Below, piece by piece: positions 9,467 through 18,103 of a stretch of 64,000 nt of DNA (positions within the stretch are counted from its first letter, which is position 1; each line of letters begins with the position of its first letter). The DNA comes from Lachnospiraceae bacterium (GTDB lineage Bacteria > Bacillota > Clostridia > Lachnospirales > Lachnospiraceae), in NCBI GenBank assembly GCA_022510745.1, contig JAFLSY010000010.1, positions 62,001 through 126,000 on the forward strand. Direction: 5' to 3'. Both the position numbers and the translations under genes were made by a program. The notes beneath the pieces are model-generated. The model searched no databases, was not told the DNA's origin, and worked only from the letters and a program-made list of their open reading frames with translations.

Positions 9467-10561
9467 ATGAAAAAAGGGTTAAAAACAGCTCTGAAAGCGG
9501 CACTTTGCGTTCTGGGAGTACTGATTTTGACAGTCGGAATCTATGCAGCCTATGTATTTATCAATTGGTACCGGGTTGAGGATAATCTGCCTCTGACGGT
9601 AGAAACTACCGGCAGGGAAGCAGAACGTCCCTTGGCGGTAGGAGAAACCTATCGGATCGTATCCTACAACGTGGGCTTTGGCGCATACAGCAATGACTAC
9701 AGTTTCTTTATGGATGGCGGTAACGAGAGCCGTGCCCGTTCCAAGGAGGCTGTAAACGAGAATATAGGGGGTGCCACAGAGGAAATTCTCCGCTTGGATC
9801 CTGACTTTCTATTCATGGAAGAAGTGGATGTGGACGGCACCCGAAGCTGGCACATCAATGAACTGAACCTTGTGAAAGAGGCGCTGGGGGAACGATACTT
9901 AAGCAGTACCTTTGCCCAGAACTATGACAGTCCCTATCTCTTCTGGCCGTTGCTTGAGCCCCATGGAGCGAACCAATCGGGAATTGCCGTATTCTCCCGC
10001 TATCCTATCGCTTCTGCCCTTCGTCGGAGCCTCCCTATTGAGGAAAGCCTTATGAAGCTTGTTGATCTGGATAGATGCTACTCTGTTCAGCGTATTTCTG
10101 TACCCGGCAGCGACAGCGAACTGGTACTGTATGCGCTGCACCTTTCTGCCTACACCTCCGACGGAACCATCGCCACCAAACAGCTTCAGATGCTTTTTAC
10201 CGATATGCTTAAAGAATCCGAGGCAGGAAACTGGTGTATAGCCGGTGGAGATTTTAACAAAGACCTATTGGGAGACGGCGGAGAAATTTTTGGCATTTCC
10301 GGTCCGGAATACACCTGGGCCCAGCCCATACCGGCAGACCTCATACCTGCAGAGCTGTCCGTCATCGCACCCTTTGACGCAGATGATCCTGTGCCTTCCT
10401 GCCGTAATTCAGATATACCTTACGGCGACGATAATTTCTGCGTTACAGTAGACGGTTTTGTCGTCTCTGCCAATGTGGAGGTCATAGGAGCCGGAGTTGT
10501 AGATACCGGATTCAGATGGAGCGATCACAATCCGGTGTATATGGATTTTATTCTGCGGTAA
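9467..10561 (+). CDS. membrane-anchored endonuclease/exonuclease/phosphatase-family protein
   Basis: 364 residues with an N-terminal basic stretch and one membrane helix (about 8-30). The DNase I-like fold follows, with SYNVGFG, a metal-binding EEVD glutamate, GGDFN and the C-terminal SDHNPVY motif. The catalytic domain should lie outside the cell. The family includes nucleases, sphingomyelinases and inositol-phosphate phosphatases; the substrate is not predictable. ATG at 9467 has GGAG eight bases upstream. A strong terminator follows the stop. Confidence 0.8.
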   Translation: MKKGLKTALKAALCVLGVLILTVGIYAAYVFINWYRVEDNLPLTVETTGREAERPLAVGETYRIVSYNVGFGAYSNDYSFFMDGGNESRARSKEAVNENIGGATEEILRLDPDFLFMEEVDVDGTRSWHINELNLVKEALGERYLSSTFAQNYDSPYLFWPLLEPHGANQSGIAVFSRYPIASALRRSLPIEESLMKLVDLDRCYSVQRISVPGSDSELVLYALHLSAYTSDGTIATKQLQMLFTDMLKESEAGNWCIAGGDFNKDLLGDGGEIFGISGPEYTWAQPIPADLIPAELSVIAPFDADDPVPSCRNSDIPYGDDNFCVTVDGFVVSANVEVIGAGVVDTGFRWSDHNPVYMDFILR

Positions 10562-10600
10562 ATGGAAGCAATGATATATCTGAAGGTGGTCTTGCAAAAA

Positions 10601-10636
10601 ACTCCCAGCCTACACAACCTGTAGGCCGGGAGCTTT
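10601..10636. terminator. bidirectional rho-independent terminator
   Basis: Stem CTCCC plus GCCTACA pairs with TGTAGGC plus GGGAG around a five-base loop, with A-tract before and TTTT after. It serves the gene ending at 10561 and possibly the convergent minus-strand genes. Confidence 0.8.
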
Positions 10637-10735
10637 TCATAAATACTATTTTTCATCTTTACTCACTAATCTGTCAAGATATTTTCTAATGCTCCTGCGA
10701 TTATGTATGCTATCCAAAGCTATCTCCTCTCATCC

Positions 10736-11362
10736 TTACAAATGCTGGTTCGCCAAAGACAATATTCCGGCACAAAACGAAACTTGATCAAATATCAGAT
10801 TGGGAAATGTTTTCTTTAGTTCATCAAATACAAAATAGATTTCTTCATCATCCCATTCCTCACCAACTTCTTTTCGACAGCGTTCTAACTCTGCCCTATT
10901 TGTAAATGCCACATCACCAATGAGGATCATACCATCCTTTTTCAGCAAATTTCTCATAGATTGTATTAACCTTATTTTATTTTCATCGGTCAAATGATGT
11001 AGTGAAAATGTGGCAATAATGAAATCGTAAGAATTCCGAAGAAGAGGTTCAACCAACCCCTTTGAAAAGTCCCCTTGAAACAGATGGGCATTCGGCATTT
11101 TGGCACTTGCCAGTTCCATCATCCGACTTGAAAAATCCTGTCCCCATACTTCACACCCTTGTTCATATAACTTCTGTGTAAGCGTGCCCGTTCCAAATCC
11201 TATATCAAGAACTGCTGCTTCCCCTTTCGCTAATATGATCCGATAGATTCTGGCAAGTATTTCTTTGTATCCGGCAAACGGATAACTGTTCTCCTCATCT
11301 GAGAGACCTACTGTTTTATCATACCCATCTGCCCACAAGTCAAATCCTTTATCACCCAGCAT
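10736..11362 (-). CDS. class I SAM-dependent methyltransferase
   Basis: 208 residues. Motif I is LDIGFGTGTL (about 71-80), followed by GQDFS and GDFSKG and by the FSLHHL post-II motif. This pattern is shared with small-molecule methyltransferases of the UbiE/Methyltransf_25 type. The substrate is unknown. GGGAG lies before ATG. It is the last of a run of small minus-strand accessory genes and has no obvious functional partner. Confidence 0.8.
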   Translation of the reverse strand: MLGDKGFDLWADGYDKTVGLSDEENSYPFAGYKEILARIYRIILAKGEAAVLDIGFGTGTLTQKLYEQGCEVWGQDFSSRMMELASAKMPNAHLFQGDFSKGLVEPLLRNSYDFIIATFSLHHLTDENKIRLIQSMRNLLKKDGMILIGDVAFTNRAELERCRKEVGEEWDDEEIYFVFDELKKTFPNLIFDQVSFCAGILSLANQHL

Positions 11363-11418
11363 TCTAATTCTCCCTGCATTTCTGTTATTTCTTTCCTGTA
11401 TCAGCCTGTATATTCCGA

Positions 11419-11931
11419 TCAGTATTTATCCACAAGCAGCATCTTTTCGGCCTTATGTACATCATCAACCGTTAAACCAACGCTCGGATCCGTTTTAACC
11501 TGATGCATTTCTATTTCTGTGTTATGCAAATCCAAATCGTCCATTACGATCCAACTATCAACATCTCCATGCTCTGCTAACCAAGCTAAGATTTCACCTG
11601 CTTTCACAAGGCTGAATTTTTTGCTTCTTCGTATCTCTTCCGTTGAATGGTCCGGTGTTATATCCTCAAGCAACAATCCTTCCCTTTCAAACATCATCCT
11701 CAATTTTTCTGCTTCCAAGCGCAATGGTTTTAAATCCTGATCAAACCAGTGTTTCCATCCGGAATGTAAAACTATTTTTGCATTTGTACTCTTAACAAGC
11801 CTACTTAGTAATTTTACTTTTTCTACATCAATCAAAGTTCCATCGCTTATTTCTCTTTGATGAGAATCATTCCAAAAATTGGAATTGAGTACCCCATCAA
11901 TATCTAAGAATATAACTCTATTCATCTGCAT
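11419..11931 (-). CDS. HAD-domain protein
   Basis: 170 residues. It begins with the HAD nucleophile motif FLDIDGVLN; the following SGWKHWF and the late VMDDLDL match the small HAD proteins often seen with mobile DNA. It lacks a large cap domain. Two ATGs (11931, 11925) are possible; GAGG lies four or ten bases away. A diverged copy of its last 26 codons lies beyond the neighbouring acetyltransferase gene at 12501-12580. Phosphatase activity is likely from family, substrate unknown. Confidence 0.72.
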   Translation of the reverse strand: MQMNRVIFLDIDGVLNSNFWNDSHQREISDGTLIDVEKVKLLSRLVKSTNAKIVLHSGWKHWFDQDLKPLRLEAEKLRMMFEREGLLLEDITPDHSTEEIRRSKKFSLVKAGEILAWLAEHGDVDSWIVMDDLDLHNTEIEMHQVKTDPSVGLTVDDVHKAEKMLLVDKY

Positions 11932-11974
11932 TTTTCCTCACTGTCATAAAACTCTAATTAAGAAACTCTAAAGA

Positions 11975-12472
11975 TTATATAGTTTTCTCATAACAAATTT
12001 CCGATGAGCCTAAAGCAGGCTGTGTTTTCTCTGTAGCTTCAAAACCTTTTGCCTCATAAAAAGATCTTGCCCGCTCATTTTCTTCAAATACCCAAAGCAT
12101 AACTTTCGTATATCCGGAAGCAGCTATATCTGTAAGCAATCTATCCATCATCTTACTTCCGTAACCCTTTCCCCAATTATCCTGTAAACTATGAATACAG
12201 ATTATTTCTGCAACACCCGGCATATCTTTTTCTCTCGTTGCATCCCAATAAGCTATACAATGAGCTTTTCCGTCTACCTCAAGAATATATCCATTTCCCT
12301 TATTTTCTTCCAGCAGCTTCCTATACATATTTGCCGAATTTTCGATGTCTGTATATTTTGCCAAAACTTCCTCCGGCAAAATATCATGAAACGCAGCTTT
12401 CCAGCTCTCGACTTGTATATGTGCAAGCGTTAGCTCATCCCCCTGTTTCACCTGCCTAATGCTAAAATTCAT
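11975..12472 (-). CDS. GNAT-family N-acetyltransferase
   Basis: 165 residues covering the whole GNAT fold. Acetyl-CoA loop DNWGKGYGSKMM lies near 97-108, and the C-terminal ARSFYEAKGFEA block is typical of the family. AGGAGG stands eight bases before ATG. It sits between the HAD gene and the partial copy of that gene, so it may have arrived inside a small duplicated segment. The substrate is not predictable. Confidence 0.88.
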   Translation of the reverse strand: MNFSIRQVKQGDELTLAHIQVESWKAAFHDILPEEVLAKYTDIENSANMYRKLLEENKGNGYILEVDGKAHCIAYWDATREKDMPGVAEIICIHSLQDNWGKGYGSKMMDRLLTDIAASGYTKVMLWVFEENERARSFYEAKGFEATEKTQPALGSSEICYEKTI

Positions 12473-12500
12473 TTATATTTCCTCCTAAATCGCCTTTTTC

Positions 12501-12580
12501 GCAGCATCTTTTCAGCCTTATGTACATCATCAATAGTTAGACCAATGCTTGGATCCGTTTTTATTTGATGCATTTCTATT
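12501..12580 (-). pseudogene. C-terminal fragment of a second HAD gene copy
   Basis: Translated on the minus strand, this reads about 26 residues nearly identical to the end of the HAD protein at 11419 (MHQIKTDPSIGLTIDDVHKA against MHQVKTDPSVGLTVDDVHKA). Most base changes are silent or conservative, so it diverged while under selection before being truncated. No N-terminal part remains. Confidence 0.75.
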
Positions 12581-12641
12581 TTCCATTGCTCCTTAAATAA
12601 CAATCAGTCGTTTCAATTTTGATTGAATACAGCTCTTATTC

Positions 12642-13412
12642 TTATATAAGTGTATCATCTAAAAAAATAATAGGCGTTCCATCAATACCATCCCGACTTA
12701 AAAGATGTGCTTTCAACTCATCTAGGGATGCAAAACGGCTGAGCTGAAACGGCATTATGGGATCTGTTTTCTCAAAGAAAACTATACCGGCTTCTTCTTC
12801 AATCATAATGCCTGCGTGATAGTTAAGAACCTCTCCGTCGCTGTTCCCCCAAATAGAAACTAAATGCACTGAAGCCTTCTCAAACACTGCACCATTATCC
12901 CGCCAAAAATTCAAAACGGTATCTGCTACCGTTTCTCCCATCGGGATACGACTAAACAATATTTCATAGTTATAAAGTTCTTCGTTAAGGAATTCCGGAA
13001 GTTCTAGGCTTTCACGTTGTAAATTTTGATTTTCCGGTTCTGATGCACAAAAGAAACTGTGGTATATAATAAAGGCGGCTTGTCGACAATTTATATCTTC
13101 AAATTCCTTGCTTGTATAAGCATTAATCGCATCTGTATAATCATAAAGCTCCTGATAATCTTTTGTTGTTTGTTGCCAACCATTTATTATAGCATTTTCT
13201 GAATATTCGCTGTCACTGTAGGTTTCAATATACTCTAATACTGCTTCGATATCCTTGTCCGGCACTTCGGCAGAAACCATTATGTCAATAAACTCCTTTA
13301 TATCCTCGCCAGACGTTAAATTGTTATACTGATAACTTGTCCTGCCGCACGAAGTCAGTAATAACAAGATAGATATAGTTATTATAATAACTTTAAAATA
13401 GTGTTGTTTCAT
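12642..13412 (-). CDS. lipoprotein, DUF4300-like
   Basis: 256 residues. The signal peptide ends in lipobox LLTSC, so Cys22 should be lipidated and the protein anchored outside the membrane. The YNNL start of the mature domain and overall length resemble DUF4300 proteins, which have no known function. No catalytic motif is evident. GGAGG lies 15 bases before ATG, which is far. It is a solitary gene among accessory genes. Confidence 0.6.
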   Translation of the reverse strand: MKQHYFKVIIITISILLLLTSCGRTSYQYNNLTSGEDIKEFIDIMVSAEVPDKDIEAVLEYIETYSDSEYSENAIINGWQQTTKDYQELYDYTDAINAYTSKEFEDINCRQAAFIIYHSFFCASEPENQNLQRESLELPEFLNEELYNYEILFSRIPMGETVADTVLNFWRDNGAVFEKASVHLVSIWGNSDGEVLNYHAGIMIEEEAGIVFFEKTDPIMPFQLSRFASLDELKAHLLSRDGIDGTPIIFLDDTLI

Positions 13413-13477
13413 CCGTTTCCAATGTACCTCCTCCGATTACATTACCCCAGGTTTGTAATGAATTTATAAACTGACTT

Positions 13478-13888
13478 TTATTCCGAAAACCTACTTTTCC
13501 CCCACCAATCAGGAATAAGTTCCTTCAGTCGTATCGTTTTACGATTTTTATAATCCGTTAGGATTTCTATTTCTCCGCTGTCTCGGGACAGTTGCATCAT
13601 ATATTCTCTGCAGGCTCCACATGGAGAACCAACACTACCATCTTCAACGACAGCTACCAGTTTGTCTATTTCATATTCCCCATTTGTAATCATATTTGCA
13701 ATAGCGTTTCTTTCGGCGCACATGCCCAGAGTACTCGCTGTATCAATACACACGCCAACGTAGATATTTCCTGCTTTTGTTATCAGAGCAGCAGCAACAC
13801 CGCCTGCTTCAATAAAAGGTGAGATAACGCAAGCATTTTGTACACGGCGCGCCTCGTGGTATAATTTATCCCAAATATCCTCTGCCAT
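13478..13888 (-). CDS. cytidine deaminase-like protein
   Basis: 136 residues with both zinc motifs of the cytidine deaminase superfamily: C-A-E-R-N-A, which supplies the Cys ligand and catalytic Glu, and P-C-G-A-C-R-E, which supplies the two Cys ligands. The length fits tetrameric cytidine deaminases and also blasticidin-S deaminase-like proteins. The start follows a perfect AAAGGAGG site. It may act in pyrimidine salvage or as a nucleoside-antibiotic resistance factor. Confidence 0.82.
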   Translation of the reverse strand: MAEDIWDKLYHEARRVQNACVISPFIEAGGVAAALITKAGNIYVGVCIDTASTLGMCAERNAIANMITNGEYEIDKLVAVVEDGSVGSPCGACREYMMQLSRDSGEIEILTDYKNRKTIRLKELIPDWWGKSRFSE

Positions 13889-13899
13889 TTTTACCTCCT

Positions 13900-14127
13900 T
13901 TAAAATTCCATTTCAACGATTACACCATAATGATCACTTGCTGCAAGACAAGTTTTATCAGATATCTCAGTACCAAATATCGCACAATCTTTCAATACAG
14001 GAAATTCAGTAGGGTAGGGATTTTTAATAATATTCACATTAATACCATTTATTTCACAAATAAGCTGTTGAAAACGATTTGGCATACCAGCATCTTCATC
14101 CCCAATATTATAGGTCGCTATTTTCAT
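13900..14127 (-). pseudogene. endonuclease/exonuclease/phosphatase gene with internal deletion
   Basis: The 75-residue frame has a proper EEP N-terminus (MKIATYNI, then RFQQLICEI) and a proper EEP C-terminus (ASDHYGVIVEM), with only about 30 residues between them. The middle of the fold, including the metal-binding Glu and the GDFN motif, is missing. The join is in frame and the GGAG site is intact, so a short peptide may still be made but cannot be an active enzyme. Confidence 0.7.
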
Positions 14128-14168
14128 ATTGTTCTCCAATTATCTCCCTGCAATATATTTTTGATAAA

Positions 14169-14693
14169 CTATAACTTTTCATTATATCTTTTGCATTCCA
14201 GTTCCATTCTTTTAAAATCCAGGCACTGTTCCCTAGCGGAAAATTTCGCACCTGAAATATATTTTTGATATAGAACATTTGCTGTATTAGCCAAATCACT
14301 TACATGTTCATTACACCATTGTAATTCTTTATTTAAAAGTTCCTTTTTCTTTCTTGTATCTACATTATCATGTCTGCGAATCTTAGTATCAATCCGTTGT
14401 ATCTGTGCATCTTCGACAGGTATCATAAGATTAAAATTCAAAACTCCTATCAGAGTACCATTATGTATAATTTTCTTGAAATCTATCTTATCCCGCATCT
14501 TTTCATGTTTTTTCTTGGGCTTTGACAGTGGTATACAATATTTGTGTTCATTGCATACAATAATTATTCCAAGAAAAGGGCGTTCATCTTTCCCTATCTG
14601 TGGTGATACAGAATATACTCTATCATCAATATTATGCAAATTTCTAATGTATTTCATGTCTATTCGATAGACTTCTAATAGCAGTTGTGTCAT
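14169..14693 (-). CDS. toxN: type III toxin-antitoxin endoribonuclease ToxN/AbiQ family
   Basis: 174 residues. The opening (VYRIDMKYIRNLHNIDDRV), the RPFLGIIIV strand, CIPLSKPKKKH, and GVLNFNLMIPV are the recognised ToxN/AbiQ/CptN blocks. These toxins cut RNA and are held inactive by a small RNA; many protect against phages by aborting infection. AGGAG precedes ATG. Upstream on the same strand lie a near-consensus promoter, an RNA leader of about 65 bases and a strong hairpin with a T-tract, exactly the order promoter, antitoxin RNA, attenuating terminator, toxin known for toxIN. Confidence 0.85.
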   Translation of the reverse strand: MTQLLLEVYRIDMKYIRNLHNIDDRVYSVSPQIGKDERPFLGIIIVCNEHKYCIPLSKPKKKHEKMRDKIDFKKIIHNGTLIGVLNFNLMIPVEDAQIQRIDTKIRRHDNVDTRKKKELLNKELQWCNEHVSDLANTANVLYQKYISGAKFSAREQCLDFKRMELECKRYNEKL

Positions 14694-14705
14694 GTAAATT
14701 CTCCT

Positions 14706-14743
14706 AAAAATATTTCAAGGACTATGTTGCCATAGCCCTTGAA
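14706..14743 (-). terminator. attenuating terminator between antitoxin RNA and toxN
   Basis: TTCAAGG plus CTATG pairs with CATAG plus CCTTGAA around a tetraloop (14714-14743), followed on the minus strand by ATATTTTT. It would hold toxN transcription below that of the leader RNA. Confidence 0.8.
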
Positions 14744-14806
14744 TGTAGTGTCACCGCAGCGACACTAACGCTTTTTGAACGTCCACTTGTTGGCAGGACT
14801 CTCCTT
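14744..14806 (-). ncRNA. candidate ToxI-type antitoxin RNA
   Basis: The transcribed leader between the promoter and the terminator contains a TAGTGTC / GACACTA stem (14746-14767) and a GTCC/GGAC pairing. Known ToxI RNAs are tandem repeats of 35-45 bases; I see no clear tandem repeat, so it may be a single-unit antitoxin or one that lost copies. Confidence 0.5.
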
Positions 14807-14813
14807 TAATAGT

Positions 14814-14841
14814 ATTCTACCAAAAGACTAATTTTTGTCAA
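14814..14841 (-). promoter_or_regulatory. promoter of the toxIN locus
   Basis: TTGACA (14836-14841) and TAGAAT (14814-14819) with a 16-bp spacer on the minus strand. Confidence 0.75.
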
Positions 14842-14930
14842 TAACTTTATGGATATATTTGATAATAACAAATAAGTTGGCGCCACAGCCTTTTTCAGCC
14901 TGGAACCCGCACGGCTCGTAGCAATAAAAA

Positions 14931-14952
14931 ATCGAGGTGACAGGATTCGAAA
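14931..14952. other. degenerate tRNA-Pro 3'-end core (outer att site)
   Basis: ATCGAGGTGACAGGATTCG and following bases match the prophage core at 18494 and the tRNA-Pro 3' end at 56693 in about 20 of 22 positions, in the same orientation. It is too short and has no partner sequence for a tRNA. It marks the outer end of an older insertion. Confidence 0.65.
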
Positions 14953-15051
14953 CTGTATCCATCAGCTTTTTAACCGTTTCTGAAAATCATATCGCCCTAC
15001 ACGCGGCGTATTCTGATAGGTTTTCTAAAATATTATACACCTTCTACGAGG

Positions 15052-15068
15052 CGCCGTCCAGTCGCCAT
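15052..15068. repeat. arm-type repeat, left copy
   Basis: CGCCGT, three bases, GTCGCCAT. The identical pattern in the same orientation occurs at 18360-18376, just inside the other end of the small island. This placement suggests integrase arm sites. Confidence 0.55.
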
Positions 15069-15162
15069 GCGACAGAAAAGACGATATAAAATCATTAATT
15101 TTGACGTAAAATCGGTTAATCTTTCTTCACAACATCTATCACCCCCTGAACATTAAGTCCTG

Positions 15163-15193
15163 AAAAGGGAACGCCCCAAACGTTCCCCTTTAC
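15163..15193. terminator. hairpin downstream of the helicase gene
   Basis: AAGGGAACG pairs with CGTTCCCCTT around a seven-base loop. On the minus strand TTTTC follows, so it can end the helicase transcript 170 bases after its stop. The rest of 14953-15366 shows no convincing gene. Confidence 0.6.
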
Positions 15194-15366
15194 AGATAAA
15201 TTCTCTATACCTTTTGTAGCACACTCTCAAAACCATACTCCTATTATGCCAGACACCAATATAGCAATGAATGCTTACTTACAAACTTATCCTGTAGCCT
15301 TTCCATGGCAAAACGCATACGCTCCATTGGGTACACCATATTCTGCTATAGATCAGTTAAACAAAT

Positions 15367-17853
15367 TTACTTATTTCTATAAATCTTGCGTTTGTAAGTA
15401 CATCCCATTTTTTGATAATTTGAACATCCAAAAAATTCACCATAGGGTCCAGTTCTTTTAAGCAACTGACCTCCACATGTAGGACATTCATATTTTTCAT
15501 GCTCAAGCTGATTCCCATACCATTTCTTTAACTCTATCACAAACTCAGACTCTTGATTAGCAACTGTTACAATAAAGACTTTCTTTTTTGCTCTTGTCAA
15601 AGCCACATAATAAAGTCTTCTTTCTTCAGCATATGGATACAAATCGCATCTTTCAAGCAATAAGCTTAGTATAGGGGCATCCTGTACTTTACTGGGAAAT
15701 CCCATTTTTGATCTTTTATTATTTATAATAAAAATATAATCTGCTTGCAATCCCTTTGATTTGTGTGCTGTCACAAAACCCATGCGCAAATCCGGACGTT
15801 TATTGTACTTAACCTCAATAATTTTATTAATACTATTATACTGACAATTAAGCGATTCACTGTCATCTAACATTTTCGCATCAAAATTATATCTTCCTAT
15901 AAAAAAGACCGTGCTATCCTTCGGTAAATCATCTAATTTGTTAACCATAAACTCAACTGCGTTTTTATCTGTATAGCCATTGATTTCACCTAAAGCAAAT
16001 CCTCTTAAATCCTCTTTTCCTTTTAAATCTTTCTTTATTTGAGCAGGATTTTGCATTACAAATTTATCACTGATTTCTATTAACCCTTGTGTAAAGCGAT
16101 ACGTAGTTTCGATTTTGCTGATTTCTGTTGGTCCCCAATAATGTTCAAAATCCAGTATAAAACCAATATCACTACCAGCAAAACGATAAATACTCTGCCA
16201 ATCATCGCCTACACAAAACAAGTCAAAATCATTAGACTTTCTCATGCTATTTAGCAAAGAAAAGCGTGCTTTCGATATATCCTGATACTCATCAACAATA
16301 ACGACCTTATAAGGATTAGCAAATCTCTCTGTTTCAACATATTTTTTTGCCAAATTTATCATATCATTAAAATCTATTTCTCCACGCTCATTTAAGTAAG
16401 TACAGTATGAATCAAAAATTGGTTCTATTAAAGATAAAATAGTATTATTACTTTGGATATGATTGTTATCAATATTTAATTGTCGGACGGTTTGAATATT
16501 GTATCCGTTACTTTTTATCAAATTAATAACTGTTTCGAATAGCTCAATTACACCATCCAACATTGAATTATCTTTAGATGAAATATTCTCCCATATTTCT
16601 CTTTCAGATTTCGGCGAAAGTTTTACACCATTATCTATAAGTTTATTCTGCAAGTTATCAAGCAACATGTCATCAAATTTTTCATACGCATAACATTCAA
16701 TTAATATTGTATGGTTCGCCTCATGTGTTTCTCGTTTCCATTTCATTGAAGCTTGATATCTTTCAGTTGCTGACATACCATCATAACTTCTAAAATATGA
16801 AGGCACCTCACCATGTTCATTAATGCCGAAATATTCAATATAAACATGATATTCCGGCAAATAAAAATCTGGCTTATATTGCGCATATTCATTGGTACGA
16901 GTATCTAATTCATATGGCTGTTCATAAATATACTGTATCCCGTTGGCGGTCAGAAAATTAGCTATATCCATCTCACCATAACTTTTAACCGTTTCATTGT
17001 TTAAAGTAGTTGGCGGATTTAGCTTTAAGTATTCCTTATATTCTTCCTCCGTATTGAACTCAAATTCTGATCTAGCAATAACACGATAATATAACAAATA
17101 AGAACTAAGTAATCTTAAATATGCTACAGATTCCATGTTCTTCAGTAATTGTTCCTTAATAAATTTTCGCATATTTAACTGTGTGATTTTAGGAACAATA
17201 CCATCAACCTTTGTAATAATATTCAACCCCAGTTTATGAAATGTTGATGCGTCTATGATACAACCTGTTTCACTATTAATTCGCTGACTCATTTCTGTCG
17301 CAGACGCATTGGTAAAAGACAAAACAAGTATGTCTTCTGGTTTAAATATTCCACTCTTCAGCAAAAACTTAATTTTACCAACAATAGTTGTTGTTTTACC
17401 AGTTCCGGCTCCAGCAATAACAAGATGATTATGTGATTCTTTAACAATGCACATCATCTGTTGCCTATCAAGCTTTTGTCCCTCAACATTGCCAATAAGT
17501 TCATAGGCATTTTGGATCTTTGCATTTGCAACTTGTTCGTTATGACTACTTATTTTTTGTTTCAAGTATTGCACAAGGTTGTACAATTCTTCTCGCTTAC
17601 TTAATAAGGTTTTATAATTAGATGCACTTTTAAATTTTTGTATGTTTTGTCCGTTGATTTCCTCCAACAATGCTGTATTCTTATTACGCCATTCAATTTC
17701 CATGTCTGGTTGAACAAATGATTGCTTATCTTCAAATAAAGTATTTATTTCTTGTAAAGAATATTCAATACAAAACATATACTCATTACACGCTTCATTT
17801 ATTAATCTTTTCTTCTCTTTATAACGAATAATAATTTTTTTAATGACATCCAT
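15367..17853 (-). CDS. UvrD/HelD-type DNA helicase with inserted nuclease-like segment and zinc ribbon
   Basis: 828 residues. A charged helical N-terminus is followed by superfamily 1 helicase motifs: Walker A AGAGTGKT (147-154), SFTNASA, motif II VDEYQD, VGDDWQSIYRF and motif VI YVALTRAKK. Between motifs Ia and II, residues 290-345 carry a PD-(D/E)XK-like pattern (E294, P328-D329-F, then I-E-Y-F-G with E340). The C-terminus is a C4 zinc ribbon (CPTCGG and later CSNY) as in topoisomerase I tails. It is AT-rich and lies alone in an island bounded by tRNA-derived repeats. The architecture recalls helicase-nuclease defence proteins; a repair role is the alternative. Confidence 0.85.
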   Translation of the reverse strand: MDVIKKIIIRYKEKKRLINEACNEYMFCIEYSLQEINTLFEDKQSFVQPDMEIEWRNKNTALLEEINGQNIQKFKSASNYKTLLSKREELYNLVQYLKQKISSHNEQVANAKIQNAYELIGNVEGQKLDRQQMMCIVKESHNHLVIAGAGTGKTTTIVGKIKFLLKSGIFKPEDILVLSFTNASATEMSQRINSETGCIIDASTFHKLGLNIITKVDGIVPKITQLNMRKFIKEQLLKNMESVAYLRLLSSYLLYYRVIARSEFEFNTEEEYKEYLKLNPPTTLNNETVKSYGEMDIANFLTANGIQYIYEQPYELDTRTNEYAQYKPDFYLPEYHVYIEYFGINEHGEVPSYFRSYDGMSATERYQASMKWKRETHEANHTILIECYAYEKFDDMLLDNLQNKLIDNGVKLSPKSEREIWENISSKDNSMLDGVIELFETVINLIKSNGYNIQTVRQLNIDNNHIQSNNTILSLIEPIFDSYCTYLNERGEIDFNDMINLAKKYVETERFANPYKVVIVDEYQDISKARFSLLNSMRKSNDFDLFCVGDDWQSIYRFAGSDIGFILDFEHYWGPTEISKIETTYRFTQGLIEISDKFVMQNPAQIKKDLKGKEDLRGFALGEINGYTDKNAVEFMVNKLDDLPKDSTVFFIGRYNFDAKMLDDSESLNCQYNSINKIIEVKYNKRPDLRMGFVTAHKSKGLQADYIFIINNKRSKMGFPSKVQDAPILSLLLERCDLYPYAEERRLYYVALTRAKKKVFIVTVANQESEFVIELKKWYGNQLEHEKYECPTCGGQLLKRTGPYGEFFGCSNYQKMGCTYKRKIYRNK

Positions 17854-18008
17854 AATCCAAACCTTTCTTCCCTAGCTTTTCCCTAAAACAAAATGATTAT
17901 AACACTCTATCAAGGTCGTTTATTATATTATCACATTTATGTAATTTCTACTAACTTTTTGCGACTTTTGTCCCCCTGAACTCTGTTCTCTTTCAGCTGT
18001 AATATATC

Positions 18009-18037
18009 TTGTGTAAAAGAATTGTTCATGTTATAAT
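18009..18037 (+). promoter_or_regulatory. promoter of the type I toxin
   Basis: TTGTGT (18009-18014), 17 bp, then consensus TATAAT (18032-18037), 67 bases before the toxin start. Confidence 0.75.
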
Positions 18038-18068
18038 ACAGACCAAGCAATCGTGTTGCAAGGTGGTA

Positions 18069-18096
18069 ACCTCCCATACTGCCAAAGAGGGGAGGT
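18069..18096 (+). promoter_or_regulatory. hairpin hiding the toxin ribosome binding site
   Basis: ACCTCCC (18069-18075) is perfectly complementary to GGGAGGT (18090-18096), which is the Shine-Dalgarno sequence of the toxin. Pairing in the leader would block translation, as known for Fst-type toxins. Confidence 0.7.
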
Positions 18097-18103
18097 GGTG
18101 TAG

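Noticed and set aside
14931..14952. A tRNA gene at 14931 or at 18494
   Set aside because: Only the T-arm and acceptor 3' end are present; no anticodon arm or 5' half follows. They are att remnants.
15246..15461. 71-codon plus-strand ORF
   Set aside because: No ribosome binding site, overlaps the helicase 3' end, and composition gives no protein-like pattern.
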